The translations under genes and the position numbers were made by a program. A DNA stretch of 64,000 nucleotides from positions 1,488,001 through 1,552,000 of the forward strand of contig CAWCWN010000003.1 of NCBI GenBank assembly GCA_963799245.1, read 5' to 3'. This DNA is from CAWCWN01 sp963799245. GTDB taxonomy: Bacteria; Chloroflexota; Ktedonobacteria; Ktedonobacterales; Ktedonobacteraceae. The stretch's first letter is position 1. Each line of letters opens with the position of its first letter. The notes below the pieces were generated by a model, which had not been told where the DNA came from, did not search any database, and saw only the letters and a list, made by a program, of their open reading frames with translations. Positions 51,565-60,236 of the stretch are shown in pieces.

Positions 51565-52920
51565 CTAGGGATTGTTTTTCCGGCGGAGATGGCCCCGTGG
51601 CCGTCCCTGCCGGCGGCGAAAGCCGCCCTCCTCCTGATTAAGGGAGGGATCAAACACCAGGTCACCGCTGCGAACTATGCGCGAGCGAGAGCCGGCCGGA
51701 GGGATATAGCCGGGATGCTTGCGAGCCATGCGCATCTCTAGCTTACGCTGCTTGGCCTCAATAAATTCGTTGGAGAGGCGGCGGTAGAGCGCCTCCCATT
51801 TGTCAAGCACCTCGACGCGGTCATGTTTGGCGATAATCTCCAGGCTTTTGCGCCCCATTTGTTGACGCAGGTCGGCATCAGCCACCAGCTGGTCGATAAA
51901 ACCAGCCAGTTGATTGCTATTGCCGGGCGGAAAGACATAGCCGTTTTTGCCGTGATGGACCAGTTCCGGCAGCGCGTATGAATTGGCGGCGATAACGGCC
52001 AGGCCGCAGGCCATAGCTTCCATCGTGGAGAGGCTTTGTAGATCCGCCTCGGAGGGAATGACGTACAACTGCGATGAGTGACGCAGGGCGAGCAGCTCGG
52101 CGTCACGTACGTAGCCTAGAAAGGTGACGCGCTCACCCAGTTGGAGTCGCTGCGCCTGGTCGTGCAGGTCAGCTGCGGCGGGACCCGCCCCCACCAGAGC
52201 GATATGCGCATTACTCGTCAATCTGGCGGCCGCCTCGAGCAGCACATCCACGCGTTTCTCATAATTGAGGCGGTTGACATGCAGGATGATGGGCCGCTCA
52301 AGCGGCAGGTTGAGTCGCCGCAATACCTGTTCATCGCGCTCGCCTGGCACATACTTGCGCAGGTCGATGCCGTTTGAGATGACGCCAGCCGGCGCGCGCA
52401 GGCCGTGTGCATACAAAAGATTCAGGGCGGTGTCTGTGGGTGCCGTTACATACTCGCAGCGATTACAAAAATTTACCAGGTAGGAATAGGTGATGTTGCT
52501 GAAAGGTTTGCTGAGAACCGGGTCTGCGGAGAGCGAACGGCTCATATTAATGGGCAGGTAGTGGTTGGTGGCGATGACGGGTTTACGCAATCCTCCGGCC
52601 AGAATCCGCGCGATATTGCCCAGCACAACCGGCGAATGAATATGGATGATATGTGGGTCGCTCTTTTTCAGGAGGTTGCGAATAGGGACAAATGGTAAAA
52701 AAGGAATGCGCAGGCCTTCATAGGTAGGCCACTCAAATGAAGAGAAGCGATAGACGCGCACCTTATGCTCAATTCGCCGCACGTCGCGTGAGCCTTGGCT
52801 GGGAGCAACGACCCATACCTGGTGTCCACGGTCGGCGAAATCATGGGCGAGCCCATGAGTTACCGTTGGTACCCCACCAACCATTGGTGGATATTGATCT
52901 GTGACAAACATTATGCGCAT
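51565..52920 (-). CDS. GT4 family glycosyltransferase
   Basis: The 451-residue protein has the GT-B fold of family 4: MRIMFVTDQYPPMVGGV with the acceptor Gly loop, IIHIHSPVVLGN, VISNGIDLRKYVPG, HVNRLNYEKRVDVLLEAA, and the donor-binding LQSLSTMEAMACGLAVIAA. It resembles enzymes that glycosylate diacylglycerol or phosphatidylinositol. A basic tail of about 60 residues follows the fold. Its stop abuts the M16 stop, so the two convergent genes leave no space for a terminator. Confidence 0.9.
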   Translation of the reverse strand: MRIMFVTDQYPPMVGGVPTVTHGLAHDFADRGHQVWVVAPSQGSRDVRRIEHKVRVYRFSSFEWPTYEGLRIPFLPFVPIRNLLKKSDPHIIHIHSPVVLGNIARILAGGLRKPVIATNHYLPINMSRSLSADPVLSKPFSNITYSYLVNFCNRCEYVTAPTDTALNLLYAHGLRAPAGVISNGIDLRKYVPGERDEQVLRRLNLPLERPIILHVNRLNYEKRVDVLLEAAARLTSNAHIALVGAGPAAADLHDQAQRLQLGERVTFLGYVRDAELLALRHSSQLYVIPSEADLQSLSTMEAMACGLAVIAANSYALPELVHHGKNGYVFPPGNSNQLAGFIDQLVADADLRQQMGRKSLEIIAKHDRVEVLDKWEALYRRLSNEFIEAKQRKLEMRMARKHPGYIPPAGSRSRIVRSGDLVFDPSLNQEEGGFRRRQGRPRGHLRRKNNP

Positions 52921-52940
52921 GTCTATCGCTCACTTCCAGG

Positions 52941-53621
52941 TTATTCCTGCGGCGCAGCTCCGGAATCCTCCTGCGGCGCAGCTCCGGCAGCGGCTTCAGG
53001 CGCAGCCTCCTGCGGCGCAGCTCCAGCGGCCTCGGCAGCAGCCTCGATCTCCTTCTCCAGGCGGGAAGCGGCAACTTTGACCACGCCCTCCTGTGGATCT
53101 GTGATGAGCGTGAAGTTCGGCGGCAGCTTTATGTCTTCGGCATGCAGAATGGAGTCGATCTCGGTCAGCGATGAGACGTCAACCTCTAGGTATTCCGGAA
53201 TATCGTTGGCCAGGCACTCTATCTCAAGCGCATCCAGCAAGTGCAGCAGGACGCCGCCCTCAATCTTGACGCCCGGCGCCTCACCGACAAAGCGCAGCGG
53301 GACCTTGACATTCAAGCGTTCGTACATACTTACCCGGAAGAAATCCACGTGCACTACCTTACCTGAGCGCGGGTCGCGCTGGACGTGGCGTATGAGCGCA
53401 GTTTGTATCCCGCTGCTATTCGGCAGGCGCAGGGCGATGATACCGTTGGCCGCGTGCGAACGCCGTAAGCGCTCAAAGTCGATGGCGTCGAGCTGCACGG
53501 CCTGGGGGGCCTCTTTATGCCCGAAGATGTTCGCGGGAATGATGCCTGCCCTGCGCAGGCGCCTGGTTGCTTTACCCATCACCTCGCGCTGGCTAATTAC
53601 GAGTTCAGTCTGTGGTGCCAT
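52941..53621 (-). CDS. rplY: 50S ribosomal protein L25, CTC form
   Basis: L25/CTC binds 5S rRNA. The 226-residue protein has the N-terminal L25 domain (GKATRRLRRAGIIPANIFG, HVDFFRVSM) and the C-terminal TL5/CTC domain (VPLRFVGEAPGVKIEGG, LEVDVSSLTEIDSI). It ends in an Ala/Pro/Glu-rich tail with GAAPQE repeats from a 16-bp DNA unit at 52946, 52970 and 53009. GAGGTAG lies before the ATG. The GT4 gene starts 20 bp beyond its stop and faces the same way. Confidence 0.93.
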   Translation of the reverse strand: MAPQTELVISQREVMGKATRRLRRAGIIPANIFGHKEAPQAVQLDAIDFERLRRSHAANGIIALRLPNSSGIQTALIRHVQRDPRSGKVVHVDFFRVSMYERLNVKVPLRFVGEAPGVKIEGGVLLHLLDALEIECLANDIPEYLEVDVSSLTEIDSILHAEDIKLPPNFTLITDPQEGVVKVAASRLEKEIEAAAEAAGAAPQEAAPEAAAGAAPQEDSGAAPQE

Positions 53622-53708
53622 AATTACTACCTCTCTACTATAACTATGCAGGAGTACCTGCAGGTGGTGACCTGGCGGGGAGCGGGTGGAGAAAAATCTC
53701 CACGGATT

Positions 53709-55466
53709 TTACTGCCCTCTTTGCCGCTTAAAGAAATCCAGCAGCGGCCCAACCTCCATGGTGTTAAGCACATCAGCGGCGCTTAACCAGCCTTTGCGTG
53801 CGATGCCTATACCATAGCGCATATCGTCCAATCCTTCAAGTGTATGCGCATCTGGATCAATGGGTAACTTCATACCCTTATCGCGTGCGCGCCTCACCAG
53901 CCGCCAATCCAGGTCTAGTCTCGATGGGCTGGCATTGATCTCAATACATACTCCGCGAGCCGCCGCCGCGGCGATCACCGCCTCCATATCCAGCGCATAG
54001 CCGTCCCTTGCAAGCAGTATACGTCCGGTTGGGTGTCCAATGATACTGACATAGGGATTGGCGATTGCGCGCAGCATGCGCGCGGTCTGCTCCGCGGGCG
54101 GCAGGTTGAAATTGCTGTGGATCGAGGCGACGACAAATTCCAGGCTGGCCAGCACATCTGGCGGGAAATCGAGGCTGCCGTCCTTAAGGATATCGCATTC
54201 CGTCCCTTTGAGAATACGCAGGCGGCCGCGATATTCCTCATTCAACTGGTCGATCTCTGCGTGCTGGCGGCGCAATTGCTCTTCATTGAGCCCACCGGCG
54301 TAAGCCGCGGCCTTGCTATGGTCACTGATGCCCAGATAGTGCAGGCCGCGTGCAATACAGGCTTCAGCCATCTCGCGTATACTGTTCTGTCCATCGCTCC
54401 AGGTCGAATGGACATGTAACACACCGCGCAGGTCGCTCGCCCGCACCAGTACAGGCAGCGTACCCTCTACGGCGGCTTCGATCTCTCCCATGTCCTCGCG
54501 CAGCTCTGGCTCAATATAGGACATAGCGAGAGCAGCGTATATATCAGTCTCATTCTTGCAGGGGATCAGTTGCAGATCTGGTTCTTTGCCTCTGAAAAGG
54601 CCGTAATCATTGATGGTCATGTTCATGGCGAGGGCGCGGCGGCGCAGAGCGATATGGTGTTCACGCGAGCCTGTAAAGTGGTGGAGGGTATAAGGAAACT
54701 GGCCATCCTTGACGACACGCAGGTCCATGGCTATACCGCTGCCCAGGACCGCGCTGGATTTTGTCTCACCTTTACCGCTGATCGCCTGAATCGAAGGCTG
54801 GCTGGTGAAAAAATCCATGATCCTGCGCCTGGCTGCCGCGTCTGCCTCATCGGCCACGCTTGCTACCATGTCTATATCTTTGACCGTCTCACGGCGGCGG
54901 CGCAGACTGCCGGCGACTTCCAGGCGCACAATCTCTGGTAACTGCGCCAGCGCAGCGCTGATGCGTTCCGCCTCAGCCTCCGCGATAGGATAGTAAAAGC
55001 GGTCGGCGTGCTGGGTCAGGAATGCGATGCCCTGTAAAATATTCTCCTGTGTCTTCTTACCAAAACCTGGCAGGTGCGCCACTTTATCATCCCGGCAGGC
55101 CTGTTCTAGTTCGGCGATGGTGGTAACGTGCAACTGATCGTAGATGGCATTAATTTTTTTGGGGCCGACTCCCTGGATGCGCAGCATGTCAAGTTTGATG
55201 CGCGGGGTAGTGGTACGGAGTTCTTCGTAGTAAGAGGACTTCCCCGTATTGACCATCTCCTCAATGCGCTTGATCAGTGCCGGACCCAGCCCGGGCGTGC
55301 CTTTAAGCTTACCCGCCCGCACCAGCTCCTCGATGTCGCCGTCGAGCGAGTTGATGGCCCGCGCGGCATTCTCATAGGCGCGCACCTCGAACTGGTTGCT
55401 ATTCTCCTTCAGGGCGAGCAGCGCGGCCACATCCTCAAGGGTGTTCGCGATCTGGTTTTTATCCAT
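53709..55466 (-). CDS. polX: DNA polymerase X with PHP domain
   Basis: Bacterial PolX fills short gaps in base excision repair. The 585-residue protein has the helix-hairpin-helix region (LKGTPGLGPALIKRIEEM, GVGPKKINAIYDQL), the polymerase palm with catalytic Asp residues in KDIDMV and MDLRVV, and a C-terminal PHP domain with metal ligands in LHVHSTWSDG, GISDHSK, ASIHSNF and IGHPTG, giving 3'-5' exonuclease and AP-end activity. ATG 55466 begins the family start. It follows the 55481 gene after 14 bp. Confidence 0.95.
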   Translation of the reverse strand: MDKNQIANTLEDVAALLALKENSNQFEVRAYENAARAINSLDGDIEELVRAGKLKGTPGLGPALIKRIEEMVNTGKSSYYEELRTTTPRIKLDMLRIQGVGPKKINAIYDQLHVTTIAELEQACRDDKVAHLPGFGKKTQENILQGIAFLTQHADRFYYPIAEAEAERISAALAQLPEIVRLEVAGSLRRRRETVKDIDMVASVADEADAAARRRIMDFFTSQPSIQAISGKGETKSSAVLGSGIAMDLRVVKDGQFPYTLHHFTGSREHHIALRRRALAMNMTINDYGLFRGKEPDLQLIPCKNETDIYAALAMSYIEPELREDMGEIEAAVEGTLPVLVRASDLRGVLHVHSTWSDGQNSIREMAEACIARGLHYLGISDHSKAAAYAGGLNEEQLRRQHAEIDQLNEEYRGRLRILKGTECDILKDGSLDFPPDVLASLEFVVASIHSNFNLPPAEQTARMLRAIANPYVSIIGHPTGRILLARDGYALDMEAVIAAAAARGVCIEINASPSRLDLDWRLVRRARDKGMKLPIDPDAHTLEGLDDMRYGIGIARKGWLSAADVLNTMEVGPLLDFFKRQRGQ

Positions 55467-55480
55467 ATGTCTGAAAAACC

Positions 55481-55951
55481 TCACTCACTCAGGCGCAAAT
55501 CAAAGAATTCGGGAGGATGTAATGTCACTTCAAAGGGGTTGCGCCCCTTGAGATCGCGGCTGAGGTACCGTTTACAATCAAAATGTACGAGTAGCCAGCA
55601 ATACATTTCCTGGGAAACAAACACGGCGTCCCATGGCTTTTCGCCGCTCATATCAAGCTCCCTGTTACAGACGAAGCAGCGTCCCTTGCCCGCGGTGACC
55701 GCTCGCTCGAACCACTGGTAGACGAACTGGTGAAAATCGTCCAGGCTCATCATGTCCAGGCTCGACTCAGGATAGCCGAAGAGCAGAGGGTCGGGACACT
55801 CACGAAAATCTTCATAGGCGCGACCGAGGGCTATTATCGGCGCCCTGACCAGCACTTTGACTTCATCGTGAGCTGGATCATCTGGCGCTGTGATCACATT
55901 TTGCAGGAGCAGGCCCTCGCGCGCAAACCAGGCTAATAGCTCGTTCCTCAT
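55481..55951 (-). CDS. Hypothetical protein with a Cys/His cluster
   Basis: The 156-residue soluble protein has CFVCNREL and, about 35 residues later, HFDCKRYL, which may form a treble-clef zinc site. No family is recognised. It is the first gene of a pair with polX, 14 bp apart, so a part in DNA repair is possible by context only. Confidence 0.6.
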   Translation of the reverse strand: MRNELLAWFAREGLLLQNVITAPDDPAHDEVKVLVRAPIIALGRAYEDFRECPDPLLFGYPESSLDMMSLDDFHQFVYQWFERAVTAGKGRCFVCNRELDMSGEKPWDAVFVSQEMYCWLLVHFDCKRYLSRDLKGRNPFEVTLHPPEFFDLRLSE

Positions 55952-56020
55952 AATAAATTTGTTCTAGTCTACCTTTGGCTATACTGTATCACCTGCAGGT
56001 AGACGCGTCAACGCAGAATA

Positions 56021-57544
56021 TCAGCTCTTCACCTTCTCCCACAGCTGAGTCCATTCTTCTTTGCTATACGTTGAGGATGAGCGGCCCTCCAGGCGGATGA
56101 GCGCTTCCATGGCCTGGAAGCGCCGGCGGAACTTTCGATTGGCATAGCGCAGCGCCTCTTCTGCCTCTATGTGCAGCCAGCGGGCAATCTTTGCCACGAT
56201 AAAGAGAATGTCACCTATTTCTTCGCGCTGGTGTTGTGGGGTGCTGGCCTCATGCAATTCCTGCACCTCCTCGGCCAGCTTGGTATAGATATCCTGGAGG
56301 TTCTCAAACTCAAAACCCGAGCTGGCTGCCCGCTTCTGGTACTCCTGAGAGACGATCAAGGCTGGAGCGGCGAGTGGTACCCTGTCAAGAGCGCTTTCCG
56401 CCTGTACATCTTTGCCCGCGGCGATACGTTCCTGGCGCTTGATAGCCTCCCAGTTGACCCGCACCTGCTCAGCTTCGCTCACATTGACATCGCCAAAGAC
56501 ATGCGGATGGCGGCGTATCAGCTTGGTGTTGACGTGTTCAAACACATCGCCGAGCGTGAAGTCTCCCTCCTGGCGCGCAATCTCTGAATGCAGGTAGACC
56601 TGCAGCAGCAGGTCGCCCAGTTCCTCGGCCAGCTTCTCCATGTCGTTCTCTTCCAGGGCCTCTACCACTTCATATGTCTCCTCGATCACATAGCACGTTA
56701 AGGTCTGGTGGGTCTGCTTGCGATCCCACGGACAGCCGTCCGGCTCACGACGCAGGCGCATGGTGATGTAACGCAGCGTCTCGGGCAAGCGCAGCGCCGT
56801 CAGCTCATCCAGTGGCGGCACGTAAAGGGTGCTGAGGTGGCTGGTAAAGCGGTTGCGATCAAGCTCATAGAGAGGGAGGTTGAGAACGGTTTCAGCTTTC
56901 TCTTCAGGGTCATCAGGTTCCCCGTCGCTCGCGGCCCGTACCAGCCTGACGGCCCATTCATCGGGGTACAACTCACTCAGGGCCAGCTTGACCGCGCTGG
57001 CAATACGCTTGTTATAGACCTGCGCCACCAGCAGCGGCAGCGTAGGAATAATCTTCCCGGCCACCTCTGCGCCGTCCAGCGCGGCCAGGGCCGTTGCATC
57101 GATAATTTGCGAGCCCATTTCCAGGGGGTCAAGTTCCAGGACCGTACAAACAGGTTCCAGAAATGAAAGACCCGCCACGATGCTGGTGCTCAAGCCTCGT
57201 TCGCGAGCCAGCGCAAGCACGTGTTGTACCGATGTTTCGCCAAGCAGTGGATGTCCGGGTACGACGTAGAGAATGGGATGTTGCAGCGCCTGCGTACAGA
57301 CCTCCTCGGCGATCTGGCGGTACAATCCGTCCCAGTTGTCTGACGCATCGTACAGGTAATCAAAAGACTCAAGCTTCAGCGCGGGCAGCGCGGCTCTTAA
57401 TGCCGCAATCGTAGGATGGATAAGCGTGCGAAAGTAGACGTTCCTCTTCTCTGCCTCCGCCCGGGCCAGGACCGCCTGCGCCTGCAGCGTAAGATCGCTC
57501 CAGCGCCCGGGCCCCAGTCCAACAATCGTAATTGATGCTGCCAT
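56021..57544 (-). CDS. mazG: MazG nucleotide pyrophosphohydrolase fused to a tetrapyrrole methylase-like domain
   Basis: The 507-residue protein has the two-domain form seen in B. subtilis YabN: an SAM-dependent methylase-like fold (ITIVGLGPGRWSDL, VVPGHPLLGE) followed by two MazG modules with the EExxE...ExxD metal motif (EETYEVVEALEENDMEKLAEELGD). It removes non-canonical nucleoside triphosphates. The methylase part has no known substrate in this family. The start ATG 57544 gives the normal N-terminus. The IS630 element begins about 100 bp upstream. Confidence 0.95.
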   Translation of the reverse strand: MAASITIVGLGPGRWSDLTLQAQAVLARAEAEKRNVYFRTLIHPTIAALRAALPALKLESFDYLYDASDNWDGLYRQIAEEVCTQALQHPILYVVPGHPLLGETSVQHVLALARERGLSTSIVAGLSFLEPVCTVLELDPLEMGSQIIDATALAALDGAEVAGKIIPTLPLLVAQVYNKRIASAVKLALSELYPDEWAVRLVRAASDGEPDDPEEKAETVLNLPLYELDRNRFTSHLSTLYVPPLDELTALRLPETLRYITMRLRREPDGCPWDRKQTHQTLTCYVIEETYEVVEALEENDMEKLAEELGDLLLQVYLHSEIARQEGDFTLGDVFEHVNTKLIRRHPHVFGDVNVSEAEQVRVNWEAIKRQERIAAGKDVQAESALDRVPLAAPALIVSQEYQKRAASSGFEFENLQDIYTKLAEEVQELHEASTPQHQREEIGDILFIVAKIARWLHIEAEEALRYANRKFRRRFQAMEALIRLEGRSSSTYSKEEWTQLWEKVKS

Positions 57545-57655
57545 GTAGTTCCTCGTTATTCCTCTCTGCTCTGCTCCGTTTTTTTCCTCATAGTGTAGCG
57601 AGAGCGGCAGTGGGTGTCAAATGCTGGACCCGGGCGCTGTATTACTAGTGCAGAA

Positions 57656-58788
57656 TCAAGCGGCCTGATCGGGAATGGAAAGATGAGTTTCATAAGAGCA
57701 TCCAAAGTAAGAACAAACGCGTTGGGCCAACTGCTTGGCGGTAAGCAAGCCATCTCGCTCGACCACCTTGCGTTTGGCATGCACCCACTTCGGCTCAATC
57801 GGGTTGAGCCAGGGACTTTTGGTCGGCAGAAAACAGGGCAGAATACGCACCCCTGTGCCCGCTTGCTTGATCAGGCGGTTGTGCTCTCTGATCCAGGTCC
57901 GCACCAGCTTGCTCACGTGAAAGGAGGCATTATCCCAGATCAGCAACCAGTTGGTCTTGCCTTGCGCTTGCAGTTGGGTGCAACACCACGCCAGAAATTG
58001 GGTGGTGATGGCACTCACCGGGCGACCATCCACAAAGCGCAGCGACAGCTGACGGCGGAGAGGATCACTGGCCGGTCCCTGTTGCCAAAGGACCCCATAA
58101 CAGGCCAACGCCTTTGGGTCGGGATCATCCTTTTGCCAGACCTGCTCCACCAGCCGTACCGGCTGATCTTTCCCTTGCCACGCCTGCACCCGCGGCAGTG
58201 CGAACCGGCTCCACCAGACCTCATCCAGAAACCCGATGGCCCAGCCAGGCTGTGTGCTTGCCCAGGCGATCAAGCGATCGCGCGCCGTTTTTTTTTGAAA
58301 TACAAGGGATCGGGACTGGTAATCCAGTGCTTGGCTCGCTTCCAGTTGATTCCCAATTTCTTGAGTGTCTGGCGAATGGTCTCGCAACTGACCAGCCGCA
58401 TCGTCCAGCCTTGCTTGACACACTCTTTGGCGACCAGGGAAAGCGTCCACAGACTGGTTTCGAAGCCAAAATCGCGTGGGGGACGGTGCAGCAGCGCCTT
58501 GAAGGCCTCGGCATCGACGCCTGCGAGGGCAGTGCGTACGTGCAGAGGACGACTTGAACCGGCTTGCAGAGCTTCTCGTCCCTGCTGGTTGAAAGCATGG
58601 ATGGCATTGCGAACGGCTTGCTGGTCGCAGCTCAGCGCCGTGGCAATGCTGGGCACCCGTTCGCCACGGGAACTGGCGAGCAGGATCTGGCTGCGACGTA
58701 ACACAAAAGCATGCGAGGAACGTAAACCAGCTTCGAGCTGCTTGTATTCTTCCTCGCTGAGTGAGCGAACAAAGATTGGTTGCTTCAT
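57656..58788 (-). CDS. IS630-family transposase, made by -1 frameshift
   Basis: The N-terminal frame (58788 to 58270) encodes the helix-turn-helix DNA-binding part starting MKQPIFVRSLSEEEY. The DDE part lies in the -1 frame down to 57656, with IGFLDEVWWSRF, LLIWDNASFH and PWLNPIEPKWVHAK. The frames meet at nine A residues (58288-58296), a good slippery site; the joined product would read KKKTARDRLIAW. ATG 58788 is chosen because TGGTATGAT (extended -10) lies seven bases upstream, making the mRNA leaderless; an ATG four codons earlier is also in frame. The element appears complete. Confidence 0.85.
58288..58296 (-). other. A9 slippery site for -1 frameshift
   Basis: Nine consecutive A on the minus strand (0 frame TTC-AAA-AAA-AAA-CGG) allow slippage by one base into the catalytic frame; the 0 frame stops seven codons later. 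Confidence 0.7.
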
Positions 58789-58833
58789 GCGGTCTATCAT
58801 ACCACATTCGCGATCACCTTTCTTGAGAATGCA

Positions 58834-59232
58834 CTAGGCAACGACGAACGTCAATATAATTGGCGTGCCGATGAAAAAGATCAATAGCCATGGATCATAC
58901 CAGGCTGTCCCCAACCAGTACAGGTTTAATTGTACGGAATAGGGGAATTTCAGGAGCGTCATCAGCGCTAATATCCCTCCAACGATCAACGCGCCGCCAT
59001 AAGCCAGCCCCAGTGACTCAAGGGATTTTTTTACGCTCTGTATACCGATCCCGAGAAAGTAACCGATAGCGGCCAGCACAAGCACGCTTACGACGTAGAG
59101 TAAAAAGTCAGCTGGAACATCTATGAGCGTTCTCAGGCTTGAAAACTGCGGGGTTATCGCACCGGCGAGTGAAAAGGCTATGATTATGATAAAAACAGCA
59201 CCGGCCTGGATCAGAAATTTCCCAAAGTTCAT
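58834..59232 (-). CDS. Small four-helix membrane protein, IS in its stop codon
   Basis: The 132-residue protein has four hydrophobic helices. AGGAGG lies six bases before ATG 59232, so the shorter form is preferred to an in-frame ATG eight codons earlier. Its TAG stop is made of the TA target duplicate plus the first G of the IS630 end. The empty site would have read GCC-TAG-TAA, so the original stop was the same and the protein is unchanged. No family is recognised. Confidence 0.65.
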   Translation of the reverse strand: MNFGKFLIQAGAVFIIIIAFSLAGAITPQFSSLRTLIDVPADFLLYVVSVLVLAAIGYFLGIGIQSVKKSLESLGLAYGGALIVGGILALMTLLKFPYSVQLNLYWLGTAWYDPWLLIFFIGTPIILTFVVA

Positions 59233-59522
59233 GAGTTCCTCCTTGCCTACTGGCATGTCGCGTGATATTACCTATTGTGCCGCTCTCTCGATGTCAGGCG
59301 CTAGAAATTGGGTATAGCAGAGAAGTCCAAATTTCGCCATCTGATAGCACTCTATGCTTATGCAGTTGCTGCGTTAATAAGAGTATATCATGTAAAGGTT
59401 GGGTATATCCCCCTCATTCTCAAGGCCGGGCAGAAGGCCATTGTCTAACTTGTTGCAACGTGATATGCTTTTGTTGATATTACTTGCTCACCGTAAACTG
59501 AATTCACGCTTGGAGGTCATAC

Positions 59523-60059
59523 ATGGTAAACGTAGATGCTAGGAAGCCGGTCTGCCCCGTTTGTCATAAGTCAGATGCTGTGAAGACGCTGCAGGCGGCT
59601 TATAACCAGGGTATAAGCCGTTTCGCTCCGCCACCTATGCCCACGCCCACCAAAACCTTCTCTATGCTGCGTACGATGCTGTTCAGCATCGTGATAGTTG
59701 GCATCTGTATCTTTGCTATCATTATATTTGTCGGCTCAGAGAGCTTCGGGCAGTCGTTCTCTATTCCCGAACTGCTGCTCGTCCTGCTGACGCTGGCCTG
59801 TATTGTCCTCGTCCTCGCCCTCTCCTACGTCGCTTTTAGCAGGGTGGTGAGAGGTGACACCGAGGCCTCGCAGCGCTACCCTGAATGGGATCGCGCGCTG
59901 GAAACATGGGGACACCTGCGCTATTGTTCGCGCGATGATGTCGTCTTTGATCCGCAAACGAACAAAACCGTTTCAGAGGAGGCGCTGAAGTCCATCCTGT
60001 CATCAACTATGGGGGCCGAAAAGCAGGGTCCAAGCCAATCCGCGTCGCTCGCCCATTAA
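59523..60059 (+). CDS. Zinc-knuckle membrane protein
   Basis: The 178-residue protein starts with CPVCHK, has two membrane helices (MLFSIVIVGICIFAIIIFVG and LLLVLLTLACIVLVLALSY), and ends with a soluble part that has a single YCSRDDVVFDP segment where a second zinc knuckle might be expected. TTGGAGG lies nine bases before the ATG. The 290-bp gap upstream, shared with the divergent gene, holds nothing else seen. The function is unknown. Confidence 0.65.
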   Translation: MVNVDARKPVCPVCHKSDAVKTLQAAYNQGISRFAPPPMPTPTKTFSMLRTMLFSIVIVGICIFAIIIFVGSESFGQSFSIPELLLVLLTLACIVLVLALSYVAFSRVVRGDTEASQRYPEWDRALETWGHLRYCSRDDVVFDPQTNKTVSEEALKSILSSTMGAEKQGPSQSASLAH

Positions 60060-60236
60060 AGCTCAGCCAGCTGGTGAAGACAGCTCGCGCAGGAGAAGCG
60101 CCATCCTGGCGCAGGCAAAACTGGCACATTTAACTGTTCTAAAACTAGCTGTGTTTATAGCTGTCTTTATCTCTTACTGGCGAGGAGCGCTGCCATTTTT
60201 TCTTCTAAGGAATAACCCAGTTAAAGGAATAAACCA

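Larger units (their letters stand above)
57648..58834 (-). mobile_element. Complete IS630-family insertion sequence
   Basis: The 1187-bp element has ends GTGCAGAATCAAG on the left and CTTGAGAATGCAC on the right (GTGCAnnnTCAAG inverted repeat) and is flanked by TA at 57646-57647 and 58835-58836, the TA duplication of this family. It carries one transposase split into two overlapping frames. The right TA is part of the stop codon of the next gene. Confidence 0.9.
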
